This document shows, one piece after another, positions 52,155-61,575 of a DNA stretch of 64,000 bases. The position numbers and the translations under genes are program-made. A model generated the notes under the pieces. It worked only from the letters and a program-made list of their open reading frames with translations, did no database searches and was not told the origin of the DNA. Source of the DNA: Sphingosinithalassobacter tenebrarum (lineage in GTDB: Bacteria; Pseudomonadota; Alphaproteobacteria; Sphingomonadales; Sphingomonadaceae); the NCBI RefSeq assembly GCF_011057975.1, contig NZ_CP049109.1, positions 3,193,001-3,257,000 on the forward strand, read 5' to 3'. Every line of letters starts with the position of its first letter. Position 1 is the first letter of the stretch.

Positions 52155-54470
52155 ATGCCAAGCTTTGCTTCCGCACTCGAATCCACGCTGCACAAGGCGC
52201 TCGAAGCCGCTTCGTCGCGTCGTCACGAATATGCGACGCTGGAGCACCTGCTTCTCGCACTGATCGATGACGAACACGCATCGAAAGTGATGAGCGCATG
52301 CGGCGTCGATCTCGGCGAGCTGAAGACCACGGTCGCCCATTATCTCGACACCGAGCTCGAGGCGCTCAAGGTCGACCAGTCGACCGACCCCTCCCCCACC
52401 AGCGGGTTTCAGCGCGTGGTTCAGCGCGCGATCCTGCACGTCCAGTCCTCGGGCCGCGACGAAGTGACGGGCGCCAACGTGCTCGTCGCATTGTTCAGCG
52501 AGCGCGAAAGCTATGCCGTCTATTTCCTGCAACAGCAGGATATGAGCCGCCTCGACGCGGTCAGCTTTATCAGCCACGGCGTCGGCAAGGGCGGCCAGCC
52601 GGTCGAATCGAACACGCCCAAGGGCGCCGAGGAGCAGAAAGAGGCCAAGCAGGACAAGGGCGGCAAGGGCGAAAGCGCGCTCAAGCAGTTCACCGTCGAC
52701 CTCAACGAAAAGGCCAAGAACGGCAAGGTCGATCCGCTGATCGGCCGCTCCGCCGAAGTCGATCGCACCGTCCAGATCCTGTGCCGCCGCAGCAAGAACA
52801 ACCCGCTCTATGTAGGCGATCCGGGCGTGGGCAAGACCGCCATCGCCGAGGGACTGGCGCGCAAAATCGTCGAAGGCGACGTGCCCGATGTGCTCAAGGA
52901 AGCGGTGATCTATTCGCTCGACATGGGCGCGCTGCTCGCCGGCACGCGCTATCGCGGCGATTTCGAGGAGCGGCTGAAACAGGTCGTGTCGGAGCTGGAA
53001 AAGCTGCCGCACGCGATTCTGTTCATCGACGAGATTCACACCGTTATCGGCGCCGGCGCGACCAGCGGCGGGGCGATGGACGCGTCGAACCTTCTCAAGC
53101 CCGCACTGTCGGGCGGTACGATCCGCTGCATCGGATCGACCACCTACAAGGAATTCCGCAACCATTTCGAGAAGGACCGGGCGCTGCTCCGGCGTTTCCA
53201 GAAGATCGACGTCAACGAGCCGTCGGTCGAGGATACGATCAAGATCCTGACCGGGCTGCGCACGGCGTTCCAGGAGCATCACGACGTCCGCTACACGCCC
53301 GACGCGATCAAGGCGGCGGTCGAATTGTCGTCGCGCTACATCAACGACCGCAAGCTGCCCGACAAGGCGATCGACGTGATCGACGAGGTTGGCGCGATGC
53401 AGATGCTGGTGCCGCCCAGCCGCCGGAAAAAGACGATCACGCCCAAGGAAGTCGAGGCCGTGATCGCGACGATGGCGCGCATCCCGCCGAAGAGCGTTTC
53501 GAACGACGACACCAAGGTGCTCGCCAGCCTCGAAACCGATCTCAAGCGCGTCGTGTTCGGCCAGGATCATGCGATCGAAGTGCTGTCATCGGCGATCAAG
53601 CTGTCCCGTGCGGGTCTGCGCGATCCCAACAAGCCGATCGGCAACTACCTCTTCTCCGGCCCGACCGGCGTCGGCAAGACCGAGGTGACGCGCCAGCTCG
53701 CCGAGATCCTGGGCATTCCGCTCCAGCGGTTCGACATGTCCGAATATATGGAACGCCATTCGGTCAGCCGGCTGATCGGCGCGCCTCCAGGCTATGTCGG
53801 CTATGATCAGGGCGGCCTGCTGACCGACGCGGTCGACCAGCAGCCGCATTGCGTGCTGCTGCTCGACGAAATCGAGAAGGCGCATCCCGATCTGTTCAAC
53901 ATCCTGTTGCAGGTGATGGACAACGGCAAGCTGACCGATCACCACGGCAAGACAGTGGATTTCCGCAACGTCATCCTGATCATGACGACCAATGCGGGCG
54001 CCAGCGACATGGCCAAGGAATCGATCGGCTTCGGCAACATCAGCCGCGAGGACGTGCAGGAAGACGCCGTGAAAAAGCTCTTCACGCCGGAGTTCCGCAA
54101 CCGCCTCGATGCGATCGTACCGTTCGGATACCTGCCGACCGAAGTGGTCGAGCGCGTGGTCGAGAAGTTCATCCTGCAGCTCGAACTGCAGCTGGCCGAC
54201 CGCAACGTCCATATCAGCCTCGACGACGAGGCGAAGGCGTGGATGACCGAGCGCGGCTATGACAAGCTCTATGGCGCGCGCCCGATGGGGCGCCTGATCC
54301 AGGAGAAGATCAAGCAGCCGCTCGCCGAGGAACTGCTGTTCGGCAAGCTTGTCCACGGCGGCGAAGTGAAGGTGCGGATGAAGGACGAGGCGCTTTCGTT
54401 CGAAATCACGCCCGCCCCGCCGAAAAAGCCGGGCGGCAAGAAGAAGAAGGCACCCGCCAAGGCGAAGTGA
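52155..54470 (+). CDS. clpA: ATP-dependent Clp protease ATP-binding subunit ClpA
   Basis: This 771-residue AAA+ unfoldase feeds substrates to ClpP. It has an N-terminal Clp repeat domain (about 1-145) and two AAA+ modules with P-loops at G221-T228 (GDPGVGKT) and G502-T509 (GPTGVGKT). The ClpP-binding IGL/IGF-type loop is represented by SIGFGN (about residue 625). A Lys-rich tail (GGKKKKAPAKAK) ends the protein. The middle domain of ClpB is absent, which separates it from ClpB. The adaptor clpS usually lies just upstream, but here the neighbour is DUF1192. Confidence 0.96.
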   Translation: MPSFASALESTLHKALEAASSRRHEYATLEHLLLALIDDEHASKVMSACGVDLGELKTTVAHYLDTELEALKVDQSTDPSPTSGFQRVVQRAILHVQSSGRDEVTGANVLVALFSERESYAVYFLQQQDMSRLDAVSFISHGVGKGGQPVESNTPKGAEEQKEAKQDKGGKGESALKQFTVDLNEKAKNGKVDPLIGRSAEVDRTVQILCRRSKNNPLYVGDPGVGKTAIAEGLARKIVEGDVPDVLKEAVIYSLDMGALLAGTRYRGDFEERLKQVVSELEKLPHAILFIDEIHTVIGAGATSGGAMDASNLLKPALSGGTIRCIGSTTYKEFRNHFEKDRALLRRFQKIDVNEPSVEDTIKILTGLRTAFQEHHDVRYTPDAIKAAVELSSRYINDRKLPDKAIDVIDEVGAMQMLVPPSRRKKTITPKEVEAVIATMARIPPKSVSNDDTKVLASLETDLKRVVFGQDHAIEVLSSAIKLSRAGLRDPNKPIGNYLFSGPTGVGKTEVTRQLAEILGIPLQRFDMSEYMERHSVSRLIGAPPGYVGYDQGGLLTDAVDQQPHCVLLLDEIEKAHPDLFNILLQVMDNGKLTDHHGKTVDFRNVILIMTTNAGASDMAKESIGFGNISREDVQEDAVKKLFTPEFRNRLDAIVPFGYLPTEVVERVVEKFILQLELQLADRNVHISLDDEAKAWMTERGYDKLYGARPMGRLIQEKIKQPLAEELLFGKLVHGGEVKVRMKDEALSFEITPAPPKKPGGKKKKAPAKAK

Positions 54471-54490
54471 GCTTCTTCACACGACATGCG

Positions 54491-54522
54491 AACGGGCCGG
54501 GGGCAACTCCGGCCCGTTTTTT
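54491..54522 (+). terminator. Rho-independent terminator of clpA
   Basis: A perfect 10-bp GC-rich stem (AACGGGCCGG and CCGGCCCGTT) with an 8-nt loop is followed by a run of T residues, 20 bp after the clpA stop. Confidence 0.92.
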
Positions 54523-54601
54523 GGTCGCACCGTCGCTGGGCAGTTGCGCTCGGCCTCAGCGCCCGGCTTTCGGCATTGATGGTTAGGCAATCCTACCACC
54601 T

Positions 54602-54731
54602 GATCCTCCCCCGCCAGGGGGAGGTGGCGCCAACGGCGTCGGAGGGGGCGGGCGGCGGTGTCCTTCGAAGGATTTCCTGCCCTCCCCCTCCGTCACGCTG
54701 CGCGTGCCACCTCCCCCTGGCGGGGGAGGAT
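54602..54731. repeat. Long palindromic intergenic repeat (MITE-like)
   Basis: The element is bounded by inverted arms of about 26 bp that are nearly perfect (54602-54628 and 54706-54731, GATCCTCCCCC... and its complement). An internal region contains a second smaller inverted repeat around GGTGTCCTTCGAAGGA. It has no coding potential. Elements of this type are scattered in sphingomonad and caulobacter genomes. Confidence 0.8.
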
Positions 54732-54762
54732 TGGCAGCTATTTGTCCTGATGGGGGTCATGA

Positions 54763-55731
54763 ATGCATCTTGTTCGCACGGGGCTGCTTGCCATTCTGCT
54801 GGCGCTGACAACCATCCGACCCTCTCTCGCTCAGGACCGCCCCGATCCACGCAACTTCGTCTTCCTGGGTGGCGATGCCGCCGCCGATCATGCCGCGCTG
54901 ATCGCCCGGCCAGATATCGAAGGCGCGCAGATCGTCTATAGCTGGCGCCAGCTCGAACCGCGCGAAGGCGAATATGACTTTTCGGCCATCGAAGCCGATC
55001 TGGCGACGCTCGACGCGCTCGACGCCGTGCTGTTCGTGCAGCTTCAGGACCGGTTCTTTTCGGCCGCGGCGCGCCGTCTGCCCGACTATCTGCTTACCGA
55101 ACCGCGCTATGGCGGCGGGCTGGCACGACAGTATGACAATCCCGGCGAAGGCGAACCGGTGGGGCATGGCTGGACGGCGATGCAATGGAACGATGCGCTG
55201 CGCGCGCGTTTCCAGGCGCTGATCGCGGCGCTGGGCGAGCGGTTCGACGGGCGGCTATACGGCATAAACCTGCCCGAAACTGCGTTCGACCGCGTCGAGG
55301 GAAGCGACCCGCAGGGCTTTACCTGCGACGCCTATTTCGACGCCGCGCTCGACAATATGCGCGCGCTGCGGGCGGCGTTCACGAAGACGCAGGTCGTGCA
55401 ATACGTCAATTTCTGGCCGTGCGAATGGAATAACGACCATCGCTATATGGAGCGCGTCTTCGTACTGGCGGCGGCCGAGGGCATCGGCATGGGCGGACCC
55501 GATATCGTGCCACACCGTCCCGGTCAGATGCGCAACAGCTATCCCTTTTTCCACTGGCATCACGACGCATTGCCGCTGGTCGCGATGGCAGTGCAGGAAC
55601 CGACGCTGACCTATACCAATCCGCAGACCGGCGAGCGCTTCACTCGCGAGGATTTCGTCGCCTTCGCGCGCGACTATCTGGGCGTCGACATCATCTTCTG
55701 GAGCGCTCGGGCGCCGTGGCTCGCCGAATGA
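54763..55731 (+). CDS. Secreted TIM-barrel glycoside-hydrolase-like protein
   Basis: This 322-residue protein has a signal peptide (about residues 1-23, cleavage after SLAQ-like). The mature region shows barrel-like repeats such as YSWRQLEPREGEYDFSAIEADL, a motif seen at the start of family 5/42-like clan A hydrolases, and NLPETAFDR, a candidate acid/base Glu. The nucleophile is not obvious. Three cysteines are present. It may hydrolyse an extracellular or periplasmic glycan, but the family is not one I can name with confidence. Confidence 0.6.
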   Translation: MHLVRTGLLAILLALTTIRPSLAQDRPDPRNFVFLGGDAAADHAALIARPDIEGAQIVYSWRQLEPREGEYDFSAIEADLATLDALDAVLFVQLQDRFFSAAARRLPDYLLTEPRYGGGLARQYDNPGEGEPVGHGWTAMQWNDALRARFQALIAALGERFDGRLYGINLPETAFDRVEGSDPQGFTCDAYFDAALDNMRALRAAFTKTQVVQYVNFWPCEWNNDHRYMERVFVLAAAEGIGMGGPDIVPHRPGQMRNSYPFFHWHHDALPLVAMAVQEPTLTYTNPQTGERFTREDFVAFARDYLGVDIIFWSARAPWLAE

Positions 55732-55790
55732 GACCAAGTGTTCGCCGGGGCTTTTCCGGTGGCACCGGATGACTATGCTGGCGCGCAACG

Positions 55791-56468
55791 ATGGGGGGAC
55801 GAAATTTGCGCATCACCATACTGGTTCCGGCCCTGGCACCGATACTCGTGGCAGGCTGCGGCCCGAGCGAGGACGAAATCGCCAATCGCGTCGCCGCCGA
55901 AGTGTCGCGTCGGCTGAACGCCCAGCAGGCCGATGAAAAGGCCAAAGCCGAAGCCTCCGAAAAAAGCGCGGCCGAGCGCGCTCGCGAGCAGCGGGCGCTG
56001 CGTGAGGATATCGCCGATGCCCGTACCATCGTGCTCGAACGGATGGACGAGATTCGCGATCTGGCGATCGAAGGCAGCGGCGGCCGGTCGATGCGCTTCC
56101 AGCTCGCTGTCACCAATCTCGACAATGTCTCCTGGGAATGGAGCGAACGGCTGCTGGTGGTGAACGAGGATGCCGAGGGCAATGGCAGCGGCTTTGCCGA
56201 CGACATCAAATACACGATCGACCCGCGCGATATCGGCCGCGTGCGCAAGGCGACGTTCCACGGCTATCCCGCCGTCCGGTTCGACTGCGCGAGCGGCGAA
56301 TGCATCACCGCGCGCGGCGAGAAGCGCGAAGGCACCGATGACGGGTTCACCGAGCGCGAGGTCAATGAACGGCGCGCCTACAATGTCTGGCCGGTAGCGA
56401 GCGAAAGCGATGCGGAGCGGGTGGTACGCGCGCTCGATACGATCGTCACCGCGTCGAAGGCGCTCTAG
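55791..56468 (+). CDS. Putative lipoprotein with coiled coil
   Basis: This 225-residue protein has a hydrophobic signal ending in a lipobox (LVAGC, Cys about 23). A charged, Ala/Glu/Lys-rich helical stretch (about residues 30-95) probably forms a coiled coil, and a C-terminal globular domain of about 130 residues follows. I do not recognise the globular part. It is convergent with and overlaps the DUF418 gene by 4 bp. Confidence 0.6.
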   Translation: MGGRNLRITILVPALAPILVAGCGPSEDEIANRVAAEVSRRLNAQQADEKAKAEASEKSAAERAREQRALREDIADARTIVLERMDEIRDLAIEGSGGRSMRFQLAVTNLDNVSWEWSERLLVVNEDAEGNGSGFADDIKYTIDPRDIGRVRKATFHGYPAVRFDCASGECITARGEKREGTDDGFTEREVNERRAYNVWPVASESDAERVVRALDTIVTASKAL

Positions 56469-57679
56469 AAAGCCGCCGGCGCCGCCGGCTTCGCTTCGCG
56501 CCGAAGCAGCGGCACCTTGCGCCCCCAATAGGTCAGCGCGCGCCAGACCCATTCGAGCGGACCGTATCGGAACCAGTGCAGCCAGACCGCCGCAAAGGCC
56601 ATCTGCAGCGCGATCCCGCCCAGCCCGAGCCATAGCCGCTGCCACGCGTCGAGCTTGTCGTGCAGCGCAAGGCCGAAGCCGTAGAAGAGCGGCAGGCAGA
56701 CGATCGACTGCGCCACATAGAGCGTCAGCGTGAGGCGGCCCATCGGCACCAGCGGCTGGAGGATGTGGCGAACGAAGGTACGGCTGAGCGCGACGATCAC
56801 CAGCATCCAGGTCATCGATCCGGCGAAATCATACCAGCTGCCGATCAGCCAGGTGAAGGCGCGCACCGCGCCATCGCTCCATCCGGCCGTGCGGAATGCC
56901 TCGATCAGCGGATGGAGCGCGAAATACATGATCAGGGCGAAACCACCGATCAGCACGAAGGCGATCCAGCGCTGCCTGGTATAGCGGCCGGGGTCGGCGA
57001 AAAAGCCGATCCGGCCGAGCAGCAGCCCGATCAGATACAGGCCGAAAATCTGCACCATCCGGCCCGATTCGATCGCGTACCACCATTTCGGCCATTGCCC
57101 GATCCACAGGTTGGTGCGCAGCACGTCCCAATAGCTGCCGTGGAGATAGACGCGCATCGCCGGGTCCTGCCAGTGCGTCGGCGGATTGCCGGGGCCGGGA
57201 TAGCCGGTGAACCACGATATCGCGATCTGGGCGATGCCGATCGGCCCGGCGAGGCAGAAGATCGCGATCGCCAGGATGACGCGATTGTCCTTGATCCGGT
57301 TGACCAGCAGCAGCGGAAATCCGAGCAGCGCCAGCGTCTGCATGATGTCTCCGCGATAGATATAGGTGTGGATCGTCGCGATCCCGAACAGCAATGTCAG
57401 CCGCCAGGCGAAGCGCGCGGTAAAATCCTCGCCGCGCTTTTCGGCGCGGTCCATCAGGATGAAGAAGCTGAATCCGAAGCACATGGCGAGGAGCGCGAAG
57501 CTCTTGCCCATCAGCAGCATGAAGACCGCGTCGGACGGCGGCGCCGATACCGGATGCATCCAGTGCAGCTCGAAGCTTTCCATGACATGGACGAGGAACA
57601 GCCCCGCCAGCGCGAATCCGCGAAGCATGTCGACGGTTTCGATGCGCTGATTTCCGCGCGCCTGCCCCGTTTGCACCAT
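56465..57679 (-). CDS. DUF418 family membrane protein
   Basis: This 404-residue polytopic protein with about ten helices has the DUF418 signature near the N-terminus (DMLRGFALAGLFLVHV) and a conserved C-terminal MGRLTLTLYVAQSI segment. Members are related to acyltransferase-like membrane proteins and are thought to modify or move a lipid or glycan, but no activity is proven. Start 57679 (MVQTGQARGNQRIETVD) is plausible by length; a later Met would cut into the signature. Confidence 0.85.
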   Translation of the reverse strand: MVQTGQARGNQRIETVDMLRGFALAGLFLVHVMESFELHWMHPVSAPPSDAVFMLLMGKSFALLAMCFGFSFFILMDRAEKRGEDFTARFAWRLTLLFGIATIHTYIYRGDIMQTLALLGFPLLLVNRIKDNRVILAIAIFCLAGPIGIAQIAISWFTGYPGPGNPPTHWQDPAMRVYLHGSYWDVLRTNLWIGQWPKWWYAIESGRMVQIFGLYLIGLLLGRIGFFADPGRYTRQRWIAFVLIGGFALIMYFALHPLIEAFRTAGWSDGAVRAFTWLIGSWYDFAGSMTWMLVIVALSRTFVRHILQPLVPMGRLTLTLYVAQSIVCLPLFYGFGLALHDKLDAWQRLWLGLGGIALQMAFAAVWLHWFRYGPLEWVWRALTYWGRKVPLLRREAKPAAPAAF

Positions 57680-57812
57680 ATATTTCCTCCCCGGCGGGCA
57701 CCATGAACCGTTACGTTCGGCCGAGCGCGGTCCCTTCGCGGAAAATTGGTAAATGTCCAGCCGGGCAGCGCGTGTTTACGCTTTATTCGCTACGCGGGCG
57801 CAAGGACGAATC

Positions 57813-59501
57813 ATGTCCGGTTTTCAGATCGCGCGCCGTTTCGCGGTGTTGTGGGCCCTGGTGGTGGCCTGCCTCTGCGCGCCTGCCGGATATGCCCAGA
57901 CGCCGGTGCCGGGCAACAGCCTCTCGACATGCATCGCGCGCGACACCGGTCAGGCGGCGACGGCGATGCTCGCAGATCCGGCGGCGTTCGACTGTTCGAC
58001 CAGCCAGACCGATTTCGGCCCCGGTGATTTCTGGGCCATCTCGCAACCGTTCAGTCGACAATCGACGGAGGCGCTGCCGCTGACGGTGCGCGTCGCGAGC
58101 CTCTGGCAAGGCGGCCTCGATCTTCACATCGCCTATGCCGACGGACATGTCGAAACGATCGTCGCCGATGCGCGCGGCGTCACGCAGCGGATCCAGCTCG
58201 GGGCGCTTGTCGAATATGCCATTCCGCCGCGCGACGCGCCCGCCGTCCGGCTGCTCTGGCATGTCCGGGAATCGGCCAACATGCGCGGCATCCTGCTGGG
58301 CGCACGGCTTTCGGATGCGCAGGCGAGCAACCGGGCCAATCTGCTCTCTGCGGCGATCTATGCGGGATTTGCCGGGCTCTGCCTCGCGCTGCTGATCTAT
58401 AACTTCGCGCTGTGGGGAGCGCTGCGCCACCGGTTCCAGCTTGCCTATTGCGCGATGGTGGCGGCGCTGCTGCTTTATTCGGTGTCGGCATCGGGCGCGA
58501 TGGCGTGGCTGATGCCGGACATTTCGAACAATCTGCGGCTGCGCGTGAATTATTTCACGATCAGCCTCGCCGCCGCCGCCGCGCTGCAATTCATGCGCTT
58601 CTATTTCGAGCCGCACATCTTCGCGGGGCGGATGGACCGGTTGATGAAGCTTGGCTCGATCGCGCTGGCACTCGGCGGCGGCGCCTTCTTCCTCTTCGCG
58701 CCATTGCACGTCCGGTCGATGGATATGCTGGTGACCGCGCTGTTCGTCGGTTGCGGGCTGCTGATCCCGGCCGCCTTGTGGCGCACCTTTCGCCGGCGCA
58801 GCACCTATCGCTGGCTGTTCACCTTTGCCTGGGCGGCGCCGGTGGTGGGCGTCGTGGCCCGGTCGATGGGCAATATGGGGCTGATCCCCTGGAGCTTCTG
58901 GCTCGACAATTCTTCGATCGCGGCAATGGCGGCCGAGGCCGCGATCTCCAGTCTGGCGATCGCCTATCGCATCCGCGTGCTGAGCCGCGAGCGCGACAGC
59001 GCGATCGAAGGCGAAGTGATGGCGCGCCGCCTGGCCGACACCGATCCTCTGACCGGTCTGTTCAACCGACGCGCGTTCCTGGTCGCGGCGATCGGCCGCG
59101 AAGGCACGCAGCAGTTGCTGCTGGCCGACATCGATCATTTCAAGCGCGTCAATGATACGCTGGGCCATGACGGCGGCGACGAAGTGCTGCGCGTCTTCGC
59201 CCGCACGCTGCGCCTGTGCGTTCCGCCCGATGCGCTGGTCGCGCGGATCGGCGGCGAGGAATTCGCGATCGTCAGCGATGCCGGCGATCCGGTCGAGCCG
59301 GGCGACTTGCTTGCGAAGCTTCGCCGCGCGCCCTTCCCCTTCGATCTGCGCGTAACCGCCAGCATCGGTACGTGCAGCGGGCCGCTGACCAGCGAGGCAG
59401 ATTGGAAGCGGCTGTATCGCTGCGCCGACGAGGCGCTGTTCGAAGCCAAGGCATCGGGCCGCGATCGCTGGCGGGGCAGCGACACGCGCTTTGCGGCCTG
59501 A
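57813..59501 (+). CDS. 7TM-DISM diguanylate cyclase (GGDEF)
   Basis: This 562-residue signalling enzyme has a signal peptide, an extracytoplasmic 7TMR-DISM extracellular domain (about 30-170), seven membrane helices (about 185-390) and a cytoplasmic GGDEF domain. The catalytic motif is intact as GGEEF at residues 480-484, preceded by DPLTGLFNRR (substrate binding) and DIDHFKRVNDTLGHDGGDEVL. No RxxD inhibitory site is visible five residues upstream, so product inhibition may be absent. It makes cyclic-di-GMP in response to an extracytoplasmic cue. Start 57813 is supported by AAGGACGAATC. Confidence 0.93.
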   Translation: MSGFQIARRFAVLWALVVACLCAPAGYAQTPVPGNSLSTCIARDTGQAATAMLADPAAFDCSTSQTDFGPGDFWAISQPFSRQSTEALPLTVRVASLWQGGLDLHIAYADGHVETIVADARGVTQRIQLGALVEYAIPPRDAPAVRLLWHVRESANMRGILLGARLSDAQASNRANLLSAAIYAGFAGLCLALLIYNFALWGALRHRFQLAYCAMVAALLLYSVSASGAMAWLMPDISNNLRLRVNYFTISLAAAAALQFMRFYFEPHIFAGRMDRLMKLGSIALALGGGAFFLFAPLHVRSMDMLVTALFVGCGLLIPAALWRTFRRRSTYRWLFTFAWAAPVVGVVARSMGNMGLIPWSFWLDNSSIAAMAAEAAISSLAIAYRIRVLSRERDSAIEGEVMARRLADTDPLTGLFNRRAFLVAAIGREGTQQLLLADIDHFKRVNDTLGHDGGDEVLRVFARTLRLCVPPDALVARIGGEEFAIVSDAGDPVEPGDLLAKLRRAPFPFDLRVTASIGTCSGPLTSEADWKRLYRCADEALFEAKASGRDRWRGSDTRFAA

Positions 59502-59564
59502 ATCCGCCCAAGCCCCCGCAACTGCTTGCTTGCCGAACAGCCGGTTTTTCATTAACGAAAGCCA

Positions 59565-59771
59565 ATGGATCGCAAGACCCTTCCCGTCTTCGCGGCAATC
59601 GCGCTGATCGTGGCGGCTGTGGCTGTTACGCCGCGTCCGCATGCCGATATCCAGCTGATGACGCACGACGCCGCCGACACCGCCCCGCACAAATTGCAGG
59701 CGGCGGTCGATCTGGGCGTGGTCGTGATTTCGTTCCTCTATACCTGGACGGGCAACGCCGTAGCGCGATAA
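59565..59771 (+). CDS. Small secreted or membrane hypothetical protein
   Basis: This 68-residue protein has an N-terminal hydrophobic segment (about residues 7-23) that could be a signal or anchor, and a second hydrophobic stretch (about 46-60). No family is recognised. It lies between the GGDEF and fadD genes on the same strand, with gaps of 63 and 52 bp. Confidence 0.5.
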   Translation: MDRKTLPVFAAIALIVAAVAVTPRPHADIQLMTHDAADTAPHKLQAAVDLGVVVISFLYTWTGNAVAR

Positions 59772-59823
59772 TCCGCCAAAACGCGTATTGCCCCGCGCGG
59801 GCAGCAGACTTACATCGCTGTCA

Positions 59824-61527
59824 ATGACTACTCCCGAAGAAGCTTGGCGCAGCAGCTATCGCCACCCCGGTCCGTGGGACATGGACTTCCCGCCGATGTC
59901 GCTCGTCGACTTGTTCGAGGAGAGCGCGCGCCGATGCGGCGACAAGCCGCTGCTCGATTTCATGGGGCGGCACTACAGCTATGCCGAAACGCTGGACGGC
60001 GCCAATCGCGTCGCCTGCGGGCTGCGCAAGCTGGGCTATGGCGAAGGCGACCGGATCGGCCTCTTCCTGCCGAATGTCCCGCACTATGTCGCGGCCTATT
60101 ACGGCATCCTCAAGCTCGGTGCGACGGTGGTCAATTTCTCGCCGCTCTACACCGTCGACGAACTGGCGCATCAGGTCGAGGATTCGGGGACGCGCGCGCT
60201 GTTCACGATCTCGGCCAAGGCGCTGCTGCCGACCGCGCTCAAGGTGCTCGACGCGAGCAAGCTCGACCGGCTGGTGGTGGGATCGGTGGCAGGCGCGCTG
60301 CCGACGACCAAGTCGATCTTCTACCGCCTGTTCCGCGGCTCCGAAGTCGCCAAACGGCCCGACGACCCGCGGATCATGGCCTTTTCGAAACTGATCGAGA
60401 ATGACGGCGCCTGCCGCGCGCCCTCACTCGATCCCGAAACCTCACTGGCGCTGATCCAGTATACCGGCGGGACGACCGGCACACCCAAGGGCGCGATGCT
60501 GACGCACCAGAATCTGTCGGCCAATGCGCGGCAGGTGGCGCGGCTCGACCCGCAGCTCGGCGCCGCGGTCGATCGCGTGCTCGGCGTGCTGCCGATGTTC
60601 CATGTCTTCGCCAATACCTGCGTCCTCAACCGCACCGTGGCAACGGGCGGCGAGATCGTGATGCTGCCGCGCTTCAACGCCGCGCAGGCGCTGTCGGCGA
60701 TCGAACGGACCAAGGTGACCGCCCTGCCCGGCGTTCCGACCATGTACCAGGCGCTGCTCGACAATCCCAAGCTGGCGAGCACCGATTTTTCGAGCCTGCG
60801 CGTCTGCATTTCGGGCGGCGCGCCGCTCGCCGCCGAGCTCAAGACCAAGTTCCAGAACGCGACCGGTGCGACTCTGATCGAAGGCTATGGCCTGTCGGAA
60901 AGCTCGGGCGTGGTTTCAAGCAATCCCTATGAGGCCGAAGGCAAGGCGGGCACGATCGGCCAGCCGATCGCGGGGACCAGGGTCAAGCTCGTCGACAAGG
61001 CCGATCCGCACAAATCCGTCCCCGAAAGCGAACCGGGTGAAATCGTCGTCAGCGGCCCGCAGATCATGAAGGGATACTGGAACCGCCCCGAAGCGGATGC
61101 CGCGGTATTCCTCGACGAAGGCGGCGGCCACCGCTGGCTGCGCACCGGCGATGTCGGCACGATCGACGAGGACGGCTTCATCCGCATCGTCGACCGGTTG
61201 AAGGACATGATCGCCGTCGGCGGGTTCAAGGTGTTCCCCAGCCAGCTCGAATCGGTTCTTTATCGTCATCCGGCGGTGAAGGAAGCGCTCGTGATCGGCA
61301 TCCCGGACGATTATCACGGCGAAATGCCCCGCGCCTTCGTGACACTGAACGAAGGCGAATCGGTAAGCGGCGGAGAGCTGCTCGAATGGCTCAACCCGCA
61401 ACTCGGCAAGCATGAACGCTGCGACAAGGTGGTGATCCGCGAGGAGCTTCCCAAGACGATGATCGGCAAGCTGAGCCGCAAGGATCTGGTCAAGGAAATC
61501 GAGGCCGAAAACCAGTCTGGATCGTAA
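59824..61527 (+). CDS. fadD: Long-chain fatty-acid--CoA ligase
   Basis: This 567-residue ANL-superfamily acyl-CoA synthetase activates fatty acids through an acyl-AMP intermediate. Visible motifs are the P-loop-like YTGGTTGTPKGAM, the adenylate-binding GYGLSESSG, the hinge TGDVGTIDEDGF and VDRLKDMIAVGGFKVFP, and the catalytic Lys in MIGKLSRKDL near the C-terminus. Length fits the FadD family. The ATG at 59824 is at the expected N-terminus. Confidence 0.93.
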   Translation: MTTPEEAWRSSYRHPGPWDMDFPPMSLVDLFEESARRCGDKPLLDFMGRHYSYAETLDGANRVACGLRKLGYGEGDRIGLFLPNVPHYVAAYYGILKLGATVVNFSPLYTVDELAHQVEDSGTRALFTISAKALLPTALKVLDASKLDRLVVGSVAGALPTTKSIFYRLFRGSEVAKRPDDPRIMAFSKLIENDGACRAPSLDPETSLALIQYTGGTTGTPKGAMLTHQNLSANARQVARLDPQLGAAVDRVLGVLPMFHVFANTCVLNRTVATGGEIVMLPRFNAAQALSAIERTKVTALPGVPTMYQALLDNPKLASTDFSSLRVCISGGAPLAAELKTKFQNATGATLIEGYGLSESSGVVSSNPYEAEGKAGTIGQPIAGTRVKLVDKADPHKSVPESEPGEIVVSGPQIMKGYWNRPEADAAVFLDEGGGHRWLRTGDVGTIDEDGFIRIVDRLKDMIAVGGFKVFPSQLESVLYRHPAVKEALVIGIPDDYHGEMPRAFVTLNEGESVSGGELLEWLNPQLGKHERCDKVVIREELPKTMIGKLSRKDLVKEIEAENQSGS

Positions 61528-61575
61528 ACCGGGCCGAAGCTTGCCCAGCTGTGTTATACGTGCAATACAGTGGAG

